Origin: Mytilisepta virgata
Lineage: Eukaryota > Mollusca > Bivalvia > Mytilida > Mytilidae
Assembly: GCA_028015205.1 (NCBI GenBank)
Contig: CM051521.1
Coordinates: 63,844,314 to 63,908,313 of the forward strand
DNA length: 64,000 nt
Direction of reading: 5' to 3'
Under the pieces are notes generated by a model that searched no databases, had not been told where the DNA came from, and was given only the letters and a program-made list of their open reading frames with translations. The position numbers were made by a program, and so were the translations under genes. Below, one piece after another: positions 1-12,149 of the stretch. Positions within the stretch are counted from its first letter, which is position 1, and each line of letters opens with the position of its first letter.

Positions 1-64
1 TTATAGTATTTACCCAGTATTTATCAAATTTTGTATAACTTATAGCATGACGATTAATATATAC

Positions 65-182
65 CTTTGTAGATTCTGTGTGACATCGTGCAGTGTTTTT
101 GAATGCATTTGCTACATAGAAAGGCTGTGGACACTGGTTCACCTCTAGGTTGTCTAATGGCACATCAACTGTAACAACTCCA
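65..182 (-). CDS. Receptor exon 5: end of second Cache-like module
   Basis: The exon follows a TTTTCCAG acceptor and completes a GCT codon with exon 4. It reads AGVVTVDVPLDNLEVNQCPQ and ends in ARCHTESTK at a GTATAT donor in phase 0. That is the same phase as the equivalent exon 2, which supports the chosen donor. The frame stays open past the donor to base 1, so the exon end is less certain than its start. The expected next exon, a second EGF-like segment, would be left of the window. Confidence 0.75.
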
Positions 183-3100
183 CTGGAAAAAAAATTTAAG
201 ACGGCATCCAAATCAATATAGTTCAACGAAAATTTTCAGGTCACCAAACAGAATTTACACGCAACATTGTTCAATGGTGAGTTTTCCAAGCCTGCAACGG
301 ACAGGTCAAATCCTCAATTCATTAATAACTTGAATTGAAAATTGAAATTCCACTTTCTATAAACTATAGTGGAATCATCTAAAGTTGCTCCTTCAAAGCA
401 CTGCATCACAGAATGGGTAATTGCACACACGCCTGATTTTAAAACAACGACAGGTATATAAAACTGAATTCAAAATTTCAGAGGAAACACTTAACAAGCT
501 TAAACCACGGAAAATCTACCTAGATTTTCTCTTTTCTGCATGATGAAAAAAAAAATTTAAGGGCGAGATGATACTTTCTTGATCTAGTGCAGTCATGCTT
601 AATACAGTGAATTACTATTTTTAAACAGAAGACAGCACATAAAATTCCAACCCTAAACAATTCAAGAAAATCATTTAAAATTTATTTAAAATAAAATGAA
701 GCAAATCTAAAAAGCCAAATTAAATATACCAATTGAATAAGTTACGACGAAAAAAATTCAATGGTCACGCTGTTAGATTTGATCACACATATTGTACCTC
801 GTTACAGCTAATTATGAAAGTCTATACGTCCTGATCCCTCTGGAGGGTGCGAGCCGTTTGTTCATCGCGGAAGATCTTTATTCTCTTAACCGCATATCCG
901 ACATCCGACATTTATCTCAAATTTTCAAAAACAAACAATCAAGCAAAATCTACACTGAATACATTAATTCGCCGGGAGAGTCACACAGTGAAACAGTCCA
1001 TCATATCTGGTGTTATTTTCTATGAGTTACATCAGTATCAAGTAATAAGATAGTTATTAGCAGGGGCGGGTCCAGGTGAGGGCGTAATGGGCGTAGCCCC
1101 CCCCCCCTTTTAAAAAAAACTATCGTAACCTGCTTATATTGTACTGAATATGGCAATTTATCATATTCATTAATTAAACACATACTCTAAAATATACATG
1201 CTCCAAGTCAGGAACCGTTACATTAGTGCATTTCACAATTATCTTATGTTTGTTAGCAAAAAAAAGGTCCAAATATTTTGCTCCGCTCGCCGAAAGTTTT
1301 ATTATACGCCCCCCTTTCAAATATCCTGCAAACGCCCCTGACTAGCCAAGAGATGAAAAGAGGGGGAAATAATAAAAATAGAACTGAATGGAAAGTCAGT
1401 ATATTGTGTTTTACTGATATCAAGTTCTTTGCAGACCTGGATACTCTTATAAAACAAAAGCTTCATATCCGTTTAAAAAAAGAAAACGACAGATACAATT
1501 TTTTAGATCTAGACCTGCAAACATGAAGGAGAATTTAATGTTTGGCAAATTAAAAATAAAAATCCACTGTGGCCTCCACATAGGAGCAAACCAAAAAAAA
1601 CGCAATCCATTAGACAGATAACCTAGTTCTAATTGCAAAATTTAAAAATGCAAAACGATGCCAGGTGATAATATTTTTTTTCTATTTTCGACAGCGGGAC
1701 AAAGCAATTTTCATCCATTATGAGATAAAATATGTTTATTTCATTGTATGATAATAGGTAAATTCGTCTTGTGACAAATGTTATAAAATCAGATGTTTCT
1801 TATCAAATTTCATATAGTTCTACTGAAAGATATCAGGACTCGTACTTACGCAAATTCTATTCTGTTTGAAACATAGTTCTTTTTGAAAAATGGTGTTGAA
1901 TATGTCATAATCCAGTTGTCAATCATATCGTCACACTTGAAATACGGATGTGACCATTGTCCGTCGTAGTATGCTGGTGCCTTATATCGCATTGGGAAAT
2001 ATTCAAATCGTATCTGACTTGTTCCTAATGGATCATATCTAACCATGGGTCTCATTTTGTATGTCATTAAAGTCTCAAAGTTGGTTTTCCAATTAGATTT
2101 TATTCTAACGTAAAAATCTTCATATATATATTTCCTGGCATTACCTGCGGTATCTATTGCCAAGGCACGCCCGTCCTTTGTGTATGCATAAGGCCCAAAT
2201 AATTCCCTCTTAGAACCGTCCTGATTTTCAAACATGTAAGGTTCAAAATAGACTCCACTGGATAAAATTTTGTGGTCAGCCATAACATTAGCAATAACCT
2301 CGCCAAACATTTGCTCCATATGTAACCGACCGCCTCCTCGTAGATTTCCGAAATTGTCGCTGGCCTGGACATTTTGCAGAAAATTACTAAGGAAATGTGC
2401 AAGCCGTAAGGCTGTTCGGCCCTGATATTCAAACTGCTTGTCAACACCATAAGCGGCATCACCTGGTAAATGAAGTAAACTTGGAGCTGATGTTTTGCAG
2501 CTGACAGCATTAATACTTGCTTTCTGACGGAAAATTCGCATCATTTTTTCAAACCTCATCTGGTCAAATTCCGATCTCTGTCCACTGTTTGTAGTTCTCT
2601 TACGTCGCTTTCTGTATTTGTCTTCCATGTGAACTGCAGATATATGTTCCCTCCGCGTTTCAAGTTGAATCTGTGATTCTTTAGAATATTTATTGAACTG
2701 TTTAAAGGGGACGGATTCATTTTTCACAGCAACTGATTTCAGTGTCCTACTTTTCACAACCTGTGACTTTTCTGTTGAATCAGACTGATTTCCTAAGATC
2801 ACTGATCGCTTTTTCACTACATTTACGTTCTGAACGCCGAACTCAACAACCACTTGTTCTGTTTTATCAACAATCGGAAGGACGCCGAGTTCTGAAATTT
2901 AACATGAATTTGTTTATGTTTTAAGAGGAAAGAAACTAACTTACTACTAAATGAATATTCAAATACTAAATATACAACAAGCTACTTAAACAATAAATAT
3001 ACAGGCATTTCAATAGACTCGATTAAAATTAACAAATGCACCTGAAGTTTTAAAATATTCTTAAAATACTTTCCTATTCCTCTATGATACAACATTAACG

Positions 3101-6100
3101 TGATCAATAAAGAACCATTTTCTCGTCCATTAAATATAAAACGTGATGAAAAGGCACAGGTACATTTTTGTTTTGTTTTCAAAACTGAAAAAAAATATAA
3201 GGAGCGATTTTCTCATGTAAGGTCTACTTAATATTTCATTAGTTCGTAAAGCTAAATCTTACGCTCGTCTGGTATACATTCAAAATTGTTCTTGTATTCA
3301 TGATCTGTTGCCCTCTCTACATCGTCTCCTTGGAAAGGCCCAGCAATCCATCTGGGATACCGGAATCTATTCTTACAATGGCATACGTAACCACCACGTC
3401 TTCGACCGTACCCCATTTTATGTTTACACTGAAATTTCGTAACAGAAAAATTATTATAGATTTCACGGTTAAACGCCTTGATTTTTCACAAACGCATAAG
3501 AAAATATCATCGTTATTATTGCATACGTTGTAAGGAACATAGAGCACTAAATGAGCACTGACACTGTACATACTCAAAAATTTAAGTATAAAAATATTTT
3601 ACTATCACTGATGGTGATCTATAAATCTCTCAACGTATCAACCCAGGTCAATGACACGATTTTAAAATCATCTGTAAATAGCATTACAGAGTCTTCATTG
3701 TTATGTACTCACCCCTGTAGTGGGCGGCTTACATCTATTTACACCAGATAAAAAACTTGGTCCGGGATTTCCTGCACTGACGCCACATGCATTGAAATCA
3801 ATTTCCTGTAGGTCAGTATCCATGACAATGACACCAACTATTCTGTTAAAAAAATGGAAGATGGATGTCTAACATATTTTTTTTACAGGAATTGCTATTC
3901 CAAATTAAACTTTTGAAAGAAAATAATGGTATTTTTTTTTGTTTCCGCCAGTCTGAGATAAATCTTATATAAAGAATTGGTTGTTTATTTTTTTCCAGCA
4001 AATTTATTTGTACATAATATTGGTTCTCAATATGGCTAGATGTGTAAAATGGCTTCCAATGAATTTTGCTAAGAGGGACCAATTCTGGATCGAAAGAGGT
4101 AATTTAATCTTGTCGTCAGATTTTTAGACCAACTGGACCATCATTTTGCGTCCGTCGACTGTTTGTCCATCCGTCCATCGTCTGACGTCCGACTGTAAAC
4201 TTTCACAAAACTATAATCTTTTTGGAAGTTGAAAAAAAAAAATTTGCACAATCATCCTTAGGTTTCTCGTTTCAAACTTGTATCTGATGATGCCACAAAC
4301 CAACCACATGGCACAAATAAAACATAAGGGTAAAATAGGCAAAATGGGGATTTTTTTATGGCTATCTCTGACCTGATTTTTACTAAATAGTTGTAAATTA
4401 AGTATTTACAGATTTACTGTGAGCTTCTTTAAGGTTGACCTGCTTTTGACTTAATTGCGACCCTCAGGCTTATAGAATTTCATGGATATAACAGTTTTTA
4501 ACTATATTTTAATCATCTTCTCTGAAACCACTGAGCCTATTGGAACCGATCTTTGCAGATATGTTGCTTTAATCTGATAATCCAGACCACCACCCAAGAT
4601 GGCCGCCACAAGCAAAGTAAGTTGAATATATGACCCTATGGGAAGACTTCTTGTCTGGAACCACTAAGCCAGTTTAAACCAAAGATCGCAGGAAAGGTCC
4701 TTAGGTGGTCTCCTTTCAGAATTGTATTTGATGACCCGGAATATCGACAAAGATGGTCGCCAAAGCCGAACTTAGTTCATGGGATTTATGGGGAATTCTT
4801 GAAAGATCCTCTTGTCTGACACAACTTCGCCAACTGCAATCAAACTTGCTAGCAACGGTCCTTGTGTTTTTTTTTTAGAATTGAGTCCAGGACCAAAATT
4901 GCCAACGAAGATGATATAGTCAAACAATTTATTTGGATGTAAGTCTGCAAATGATATCCAGGTGAGCGAAGCAGGCTTCTGAAAGCCTCGAGTTTTTGTT
5001 CATTGTTTATTTATAGAAAATATATACGACAATATCAGAGAAGGGAAATATCGTGTACACATTAATTCTTCTCATAACATCTTCAAATTAAAGTCATAAA
5101 ACCAAAACTTATTATCACACATGGCAACCATGATAAATGTTAGATAAAATACATATGGAAACGCAAAACTTAGTAATACGCAATGGATGTACAAAATGTT
5201 AGATAAACAATGAAGCCAAAAGGTTAAAAACACATATGAGATGATGTCTCAAGATGCGCCATAGCTGTAAATCTACAAGAGAATACACTTCAAATATATA
5301 TAGATGTGGCTTTGAGATTTGTAAAATTCTTGGGGGTTCATTTTTGAACCGTATTGATAATTTGGTATTATCTATACAACTCATGCATGGTTCACTTTTG
5401 GTTTCCGAAGTTTCATTGTGTACAGTACCTTGGGTAGATATAAAGTTAGGTTTTAATTTTCTAATTTCCATGCAGATGATACAGTGGTACTTCTTTCGAG
5501 TCTAAAATTGTCGAATAGTTTATGTAATAACTTGTTGACATTGTTTTTTACTGTTGTTTAAAATCATTTATTTGATTGTTATGTAAAGAATGAATTAAAA
5601 ATGGTTAAATTGATAATACAGATCTTTATTAATATATGTACTGCCTCGAAAACGTTTAAAATTTTCAAATCTGGTCTTTTTGATGCATACTATATATCCT
5701 TATATTTACATATTATTTTGCATGAATGATCTTTAAGGTAACACGATACCGAAGACGTAACGTCACGAGTTATCCTCCCTAACGTTACGTCGCTTTTCAA
5801 GGAATCACTATGGAATATATTGATACAACCCTCGGCTTATTCTCTCATACCCAATATATTTGTGTCATATATAATGTATCGAAATTTTGTTGCTAATTTA
5901 TCGAAACATAAACAGCTATAACATGTAAAACTGTGAAATCATTCAAGATAATGAGACCGGCATTTTACGGGGATGACAAAAAAAGATGTGAATTTGTAAT
6001 GAATTTTATTCATAATAAAACAAATTTAAATCAATAATAAAAGCATTCAAATATTATCTCGTATTTTATTACTGCAGAGTATTCAAAATACACACAAACA

Positions 6101-9100
6101 GTTAAACCTTCGAAAAAACTATATGCGTAGGTTGAATTATAGAACAGCGGCCTGAACTTAAAAAAAAGAAATTTAATGTGCCCATAGACTGCACCGCAAA
6201 ACTGTATATTTTTGGAAAGAAGAGAGTCTATATTTTCATATTAGGTCGGTCGTCAAAGTCGGGGGTGGTCACGAAAATTGAGGCCAAAGGTCATCATTTT
6301 ATATTTTCCCTAAAAGTCGATATCCTCTAAAAAGCCAATTTTCAATTGATTCAACAAAAATTCAAATCAAGGAAGGAATTCTGTTCACTAAAGTAGATGC
6401 TTTACATGAATAGGTTTTTTTTTACAGAAACGTGAAATGCGCGTAAAAATTATGTTTTTCTTCGTGACATGAAGATTTTGACAATTTTTGAAAGTATTTT
6501 ATTCTAAACCGAAGTGACCTGACCAAAGGTCATTCATTTTACTTACAATTTTTACTTTAAATCACCATCTTTTCCTTTTTTTGTTCACTATTTAAATATT
6601 AGAAGCTGCTTCGCACGGAAAGGGGGTGATCAATAGTCTCAAAGATGGAATAAACATTTAGATTTGAATGTTTTTATATAAAGTGGCCTCTCATACTTCT
6701 CGATCATGGGAGTTGTAATATATATATATATACATACACACATCCATATAGCTATAATGCATCTTCGAAAATCTCATAAGATACATTTACGCGCTTTAAT
6801 TTTTCAGATTCCGCATAAAGATGCATAATATTTGAAAGAAAACATAAATGTTTTCCGGCTCTTTTTTTTTGCACAATTAAATGCTATAAAATATAAAAGT
6901 AAACTGCACCTTGATTTTTAGAATTTCTTACTTACATGCGTTTTAGTTTTGAAGTTTTCTTTCAGATTTTCGCACTATAACCTGTCATATTGAAATCACT
7001 AATCACTTTTCTGCTGCTAGTATGATTATTATCTTGTCAAACTTTTTGAAATTTTAAAATTGATATAATAATTCTCCGAAACTAGACTCAATCATATCAT
7101 ACCAAAGAATAGTTACATCATCATCGAGCCGTTTTGATTTATCATAAAGTTTTGATACCCATTTCCAACCTTATGTGTAGTAGTAATTACACAATATAAG
7201 GGTCTTGTGACGGTTATATGCGAAATATATGCCAGGTCTGCGTGACATATTACCCGACGCGAAGATTTGTAATGATAGTTAAATAGGTTTATAGAAAAAT
7301 ACGTATTTTTCAATAAGAATAAAAAAGTATGAGAGCAAAAATATTCTTTTTCTCATTTTATCAACTATCCAACGCGTATTTTTTGTTGTAAATTAATTGG
7401 AAAAGGTTAATTTTACTTTGGAAATGAAAAATTAAAAACTGCGGAATAATTCTACAGAAATGAAAAAGTTGTATAAATTGAAATGATACCTTTTTATTTA
7501 TTTGGGGAATTTATATCAATTCATGTCATTAAAAATCACTATTGGGTGATAAATAATCAAAAGTAATAGGTTAATGCATCATTACTCGAAATGACGAAAA
7601 ACTAAAATGGTCATAGAAAGGCGCGATTTGACGAATGGGCTAAATCTTTAATTTAATGTATATTCCTTCATCTGGAAGTAAAATATCGGGTGTAGTCAGT
7701 GGGTACATAAAACTCGAAAACTAAGGAACTTTTCTGATCTTGGCCGCTCTACTATTACGCTTCTTGTCGATTTTGATACACCATAAGAGGAATTCGACTA
7801 TATCGTCATTGATGTTCAGAATCAAACAACTTAACTAAGAAATTAAAAATTTGACGATCATATTCAACAAGAAAAACCAAACGATGGCCAAAATAATTCA
7901 TCATAGAAGTTATCTGCAATTACAGGATAAAAAATTAGGCATAAAAATATATGAATGCAGCAATCTCAATATCCAATAACTTAAACCTGCATAGCTAAGC
8001 TCCGCCTCTAACAATGAATGACAACACCATTTGATTTTAGGTTGGGGGGGGGAGGGGGGCTAGGATAAAATTTGTAATAAAAAGGCAGGACCAGGATTTT
8101 GGCAAAATTAAAAGACAAGATCACTTTAGGTGTGAAGAAAATGCAGGACTTGTGTCAATCAGGACATTTTTTTGTTTAATGAAAATAAAAATTTAGACTG
8201 CATAAGCGGGCGAAAAACAATCCAGGACCAAAATTTCGACGAAAAAAATAGGCAGGGTCCTAGCCCCCACCCCCCCCCACCCCCATAACAATCAAATGGT
8301 TGCTCCCTAAGTATCGCGTAGCAAAACTGAATAAACTCTCGCGTACTAAATTTTCCCACCCTATCGAGGTCCACGAGCGCTCGATGGTTGACATGGTTGA
8401 CGCAGTTATTTTCAATCCCCGATTGGGCATAATTATGTGGGCAGACACATTTGTCAATTCCTGTTACCAATCATTTATAGCACCGCCTTCCTCGTTAGAC
8501 GAAATAAATTTTCTCACGCTTCGCGTTCGAAAGTTTATTTGTCTAACTCGGAAAGTCGTGCTATAAATATAACTAAGAGAAGCCGATGTGAGCAAAGAAA
8601 ACCTTCTGCAATATAGTTTGACGCAACTAAAAACTGATGGTGTTCACAGCATTTTCAAAGAACTCGGTTCAAATGGGAAACGTCGCGTCACCAACCAAAG
8701 GAACATCTGTGATAGCGCTAATTTGTGTAAATTGTGCATTTTCATTTGGGACTATTTAAAAAGAGTATTTTTCTGAAATTTGATATTTTCGGACTATCAC
8801 TGACAAACTGTTCGGTCATAAATTGTCATTATATTGTTAAACTAATTATTATTTTATCGACATCATTTGATTCGCAATATTTGTCCGTCAAAGTAATTTT
8901 ATTAACATGTAACGTGTTTGTGTTAAAAGTAACAATTAAATGTCAGTATATTTTCACAAAGACGGGAATTTGTTTCAAGATAATTCTTTTGATAAATAAT
9001 ACATAAAGTCACAGCTTTAAATAATTCTTAAGTTTTCTTATGTAAAGAATAATTAATCCTTTGGTCATTTCAATTAGCGCTTATTCAGCCTAAAACTCAA

Positions 9101-11125
9101 ACGACAGATTTTTGTTACATTCTTTTGTTAATCCTTTAAGTGCTAATTGTATCATTTAATTGTCATTCGATAACCTCGTTTCTATTATGAGATTGTAACC
9201 TAGCAATATTCTTAATTTAAATATGTTTTCTGAAGTTCTTACTACTGTGAGAGTCAGACAGTCGTACTGACAACATCCGCCAATTTGTAAAATTACATGT
9301 ATTCCATCTTGAAATCATTAAATTGTTAACTACTGCATAGAACTTGTGTCTAATTCTACCAGTGGAGTTAAAGCGAGTATTCTCAGGCAAGTGAGTAGGT
9401 CTAAGTCATTGTCTATCGTTGGCATCGTCAACATCTGCAACCGGTCGTGTTGCATCTCGTTATCATCGTCAATCCAGTAGCCAGTCTCCCGGTTACACAT
9501 CATCAACCGTGTGTACGCTTAATTACTTAATAAAAAAAAAGATCGGAATAAGATAGTCAAACTGAGGCCAGAATATAATTGTCTTCTAACTTTATTTGTA
9601 TAATTACTTATTTATTAAATTATTTAACACTACTACATGTATAATATAAATAACTGCTATGGTGAGTATATGTCTGTTCGTTTTCTCGAAATTGACGACG
9701 ATAAATGACGTTATTGACTGTTCTACATGATAACGTCGTATTCACGTTCCCAGTCAATTTTTCGTCATTTTCCACATGATATTAACGTTTGAGGCAATAT
9801 ATCTTGAAAAATATATCGGTGACCTATATATATGGTTGGATTGCATTTGTATTCGTTTTTTTGCACACGTGATAACATTTTTTGGTTATCAAACATCGTA
9901 ACAAGAACAAAAAATAAAAAACAGGGTAAAAAGGTGTAATTAACCCTATATACCTATGCATAAAATTGACATTTTAAATCAACGATTACTTAAAAATATA
10001 AGCATGGTGACCCCCCAATATTTTTTTTTATATTTTGGTGTTCTTTTGATAGTTCTTTCCGGGTTCGTATGATTTTTTAGAAAAAAATTTAGGTCCCATT
10101 TGGTATCATGTTACCTTAATTGTTTTCTTTTAAATAAAATTAACATTATCGTATTGTTTATTAGAATAATTCACTTACTTTTGCCGTCTCAAATGAGTCC
10201 AGTTTGAGTATCTTGGCATGAAATCTACTATAGGAGAAACTGCGCTGACCTTCCATTTTTTGGATCCTCGACAATCAAAATAAGGCCTTGTGAAACGCAC
10301 CGGTAATAAAGAGTCATCCTTATTCTGTTGTTTTGGCAAATTTGGCCCAAAGAAGTTAAAATTATCAAATTGGTCGTTGATAAATTTTCCTGATACATTT
10401 GAATATTTTATTCCAACACCAAATGTAAATTTTTTACTTTTATCAAGAGAACTGTCCCTATCTGGTAACCAAAACTTATACCATGGATTCATCTTGTAAC
10501 TCTCCGTTGTGTAATTTTTGTTAGTTCCAGCTCCAATATCCGTAACATATGCCGCTCGCCGAGTAGGTTCGCGCAAATAATTGTCTTGATCAAAAGTATC
10601 ATCCCAACGCCAACCCTTCACTCCGAACAGGGGAACAGTGTTGTTAAAATCCAATGTTACGAACCAGTTCGGATAGTAACAATTATTATCAAATATAATC
10701 GAACTTCCATTAATATTATTCGGATTGGCATTCATATCTGCTGTTACCGACATGTATAAATAATGAATGTTCGGTTGCTGGTAAAATAATTCCGTACTAT
10801 TCATCTTCTGTAGAATATAACTCATAAAATATGCCCTATTTAGGGCCATGTTATGTAAATGAACAAGATTTGTTCGGTTTTTGTAGATGACCTGACTTTT
10901 CAGCACATTTGCTTTAGGAATTTGTGATACAACATCAGGTCTTAACAACATTTCTGGTTTTGACTTGGTACGGCAGTTCTGTCCATTTACCGCTTGAAAC
11001 AAATCGTCTACGATATCAAAATTATCTCTCTTTTGCCACGTATATTTGCCAGATAGCACGAAGTGGCAACAAAGAATGAACACTAAAGGTGCTATCTGAA
11101 CCAAAATCGTACGATCTCTCGCCAT
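65..11125 (-). CDS. GPR158/GPR179-like orphan class C receptor, 5' part (five exons, runs off the left edge)
   Basis: Joined minus-strand exons are 11125-10179, 3842-3713, 3428-3263, 2891-1850 and 182-65. Every junction has a GT donor and an AG acceptor and the phases fit (2, 0, 1, 2), giving 801 residues without a stop. Seen: a signal peptide, a first module ending in TRPYFDC and GVIVMDTDLQEID, an EGF-like exon, a basic linker, and a second module ending in SHPYFKC and GVVTVDVPLDNLE. Known: in GPR158/GPR179 and fly CG31760 an extracellular Cache domain and EGF-like segment precede seven helices; human GPR158 is reported as a metabotropic glycine receptor. Inferred: this is the extracellular half of a plasma-membrane receptor and the helices lie left of base 65. 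Unusual: the Cache-EGF unit is present twice with the same intron phases. The alternative is two adjacent genes, which the 371-base gap between exons 3 and 4 and the matching phase make less likely. Confidence 0.8.
183..1849 (-). other. Receptor intron 4
   Basis: This AT-rich intron has no coding signal I can support. It contains one hAT-like MITE (1061-1340), listed separately. The short open frames at 792-1053 and 1278-1526 do not resemble a protein and the second overlaps the MITE. Confidence 0.6.
1061..1340. mobile_element. hAT-like non-autonomous element (MITE)
   Basis: The left end CAGGGGCGGGTCCAGG and the right end, read inverted, CAGGGGCGTTTGCAGG form terminal inverted repeats of about 16 bases. 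CAGGGGCG is a frequent hAT terminus. The interior holds a C run and no transposase frame. The flanks GTTATTAG and ACTAGCCA are the right length for an 8-base hAT duplication but match only partly. Confidence 0.6.
1850..2891 (-). CDS. Receptor exon 4: linker and second Cache-like module
   Basis: The acceptor AAATTTCAG lies just before 2891 and the GTAAGT donor just after 1850; 346 whole codons are open. The first 120 or so residues form a polar linker rich in Lys, Ser and Gln. It contains RKRRKR (bases 2596-2613, residues 508-513), a furin-type site. From about residue 570 onward the sequence is globular: GRTALRLAHFLSNFLQ, then MRPMVRYDPLGTS, then SHPYFKC and NWIMTYSTPFF. The last block is the part most like other GPR158 Cache domains. 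Phase 1 entry joins exon 3 as a CAA codon. Confidence 0.8.
3263..3428 (-). CDS. Receptor exon 3: EGF-like cysteine-rich segment
   Basis: The exon starts at a TTTCAG acceptor in phase 0 and ends at a GTAAGA donor in phase 1. It reads CKHKMGYGRRRGGYVCHCKN, then RFRYPRW, a PFQGDDVE motif and FECIP. RRGGYVCHC and PFxGxxxExA-type spacing followed by FxCxP are, from memory, hallmarks of the membrane-proximal EGF-like segment in invertebrate GPR158-like receptors. Four cysteines are visible, with further ones supplied by exon 2. In vertebrate family members this segment leads directly to helix 1; here it leads into a second module. Confidence 0.8.
3713..3842 (-). CDS. Receptor exon 2: end of first Cache-like module
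   Basis: The exon has an acceptor TTTAACAG before base 3842 and a GTGAGT donor after 3713. It completes the split AAA codon from exon 1 and reads IVGVIVMDTDLQEIDFNAC, followed by a Gly/Ser/Pro-rich stretch and NRCKPPTTG. The pattern GV-hydrophobic-D-L-E/I matches GVVTVDVPLDNLEVNQC in exon 5, the counterpart in the second module. At 130 bases it is easy to miss, because on its own it has no start codon. Confidence 0.82.
4118..4992 (+). mobile_element. Tandem-core element (pearl/Helitron-like), copy 1
   Basis: It opens with a CCGTC-rich head (GCGTCCGTCGACTG, then CCATCCGTCCATCG) and TAAACTTTC. It continues with degenerate units containing GAAACCACTGAGCC, ATGGCCGCCA and TGGTCC-type blocks. It ends with CAGGTGAGCG and a hairpin (AGGCTT at 4973-4978, AAGCCT at 4983-4988) followed by CTCGAG. 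At least seven other copies in this window share the plan. No protein is encoded. The plan resembles bivalve pearl-type elements, regarded as non-autonomous Helitron relatives; that assignment is from memory. Confidence 0.6.
8041..8284. mobile_element. G-rich inverted-repeat MITE
   Basis: The left arm has GGGGGGCTAGGA followed by AAGGCAGGACCAGGATTTTG. The right arm, inverted, has GGGGGCTAGGACCCTGCC and later TTTTGGTCCTGGATTG. Arms are imperfect and the interior is short and non-coding. The terminal G/C runs make it a likely sequencing and assembly trouble spot. Confidence 0.5.
8476..8565. repeat. Long hairpin, about 37-base arms
   Basis: TATAGCAC at 8476 pairs with GTGCTATA ending at 8565. 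The arms continue through GTTAGAC/GTCTAAC and AAATAAA/TTTATTT, leaving a loop of about 16 bases around ACGCTTCGCG. Mismatches are few. It may be a relic of a foldback element; a small-RNA hairpin cannot be excluded. Confidence 0.55.
10179..11125 (-). CDS. Receptor exon 1: signal peptide and first Cache-like module
   Basis: The exon encodes residues 1-315 plus two bases of the next codon and ends at a GTAAGT donor. The start Met is followed by a charged MARDR and a hydrophobic stretch to about residue 25, a typical signal peptide ending near VLSG. About seven N-glycosylation sequons (for example NRT, NGS, NNT, NYT, NVS, NWT) fit an extracellular domain. The C-terminal part has TRPYFDC and KWKVSAVSP, which align with SHPYFKC and NWIMTYSTP in exon 4. 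This is the Cache-like fold region of the GPR158 family by resemblance; no search was run. No stronger upstream start is visible. Confidence 0.8.
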
Positions 11126-12145
11126 GCTTTACATGTGAACTTTTATACTCTCCTGAAACGAATAGGTGGTATTGAAAAAAAATTTAAATTCTAAAGCATT
11201 TTAATTTTAACAGTTGTTGTAGAACTAACAATTAAGAAGAGATTTGGTAGATATATTTAACTTCAAATCAGTTAACAAGTATTCAAAAGAATCTCTGCAG
11301 ATTTAATCTATACTCTCAAAACGAATTTTGAGACTTTCCCGGCTGTAAGATCTCCATCTCTCTCCTAATCAAATGTAGTGATCTCAACTTTTGGTTCTCA
11401 TTTTAACACTTTACCGAAGAATGGCCACAAATCTACATAAGCAATTTATTTTTACACAGACACCATTACTTTGCACGCTGAAACATAAACATGCATCTTC
11501 AACATGAACGTCAAGGAGCTTAGCAAATTCCAAGTAAGTGACTTGCTTTGTCCTCGTGTCATGTCACAGGCCATACATCAAAGACATTTAAAATTTCAGA
11601 GGATTTTACTCTATTGGACAATAGAAACTAGGTCTAATACATTCATATTTCTAAAGCCAAAATAAAATTTATATGAATGGTTGAAGAATACACATGTATT
11701 AAGATCTATACATCTGTGTCCACATGCAACTGTGTGTACATGGATTTATTAAATATCTTATACTGGCCTCTCACGAATACTGCCGATATCTATTAAAATC
11801 TAGTATGAGATAGCATTAAACCCTTTATCGGAATGTTATTTCTTACTTGTTCGTTTAATAGAGCGACAGTAAAAGAGCCTTAGCTAGTTTTATAGTTTAA
11901 AACGAGCACATTCTGCTATATCTAAATTATGTAACGTCCAACAAAGTTTTGCAGTTATAGCACGCGGCCGCCTTCTTGGTAATCATACAGTGTTGGCTTT
12001 ATAGTATGTTTTATATGTTGTATACACCAGAGTGTCAGGATAGATAAGTTTGGGTAAATATAAGCTGTTTTCTGCTCTTTGGTGGGGTTGTTGTCTCTTT
12101 GACACATTCCCCGTTCCCATTCTCTATTCTATAATACCGATTTAG
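11126..12145. other. Upstream flank of the receptor gene
   Basis: This should hold the 5' UTR and promoter of the minus-strand receptor. I see no convincing TATA box or initiator and no coding frame. The segment 12010-12130 contains TTGTTGTCTCTTTGACACAT and CATTCTCTATTCTAT, a motif I remember as a very common dispersed repeat in mussel DNA. It is part of the reason for the taxonomic guess. Confidence 0.4.
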
Positions 12146-12149
12146 TTTA

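Larger units (their letters stand above)
5733..10119. mobile_element. Pair of TTAA-flanked inverted ends, possible large or composite element
   Basis: The left end reads TTAAGGTAACACGATACC and the right end, inverted, TTAAGGTAACATGATACC, 17 of 18 bases matching. TTAA at both outer edges suggests a piggyBac-type target. Just inside the left end is a palindrome around GACGTAACGT and ACGTTACGTC (about 5753-5792). The 4.4 kb between the ends has no transposase frame and holds other elements. The two ends may therefore belong to two separate small elements. Confidence 0.35.
3843..10178 (-). other. Receptor intron 1 (6.3 kb)
   Basis: This intron separates the signal-peptide exon from exon 2. It holds a tandem-core element (about 4118-4992), a pair of TTAA-flanked inverted ends (5733 and 10119), a G-rich MITE (8041-8284) and a long hairpin (8476-8565). 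The remaining AT-rich sequence shows no exon I can recognise in either strand. Confidence 0.6.

Noticed and set aside
2154..2510. 118-codon frame on the minus strand
   Set aside because: It is a shifted-frame shadow of receptor exon 4, which has splice signals and family motifs.
8300..8566. 88-codon frame
   Set aside because: It spans a G-rich MITE edge and a long hairpin and has no family resemblance.
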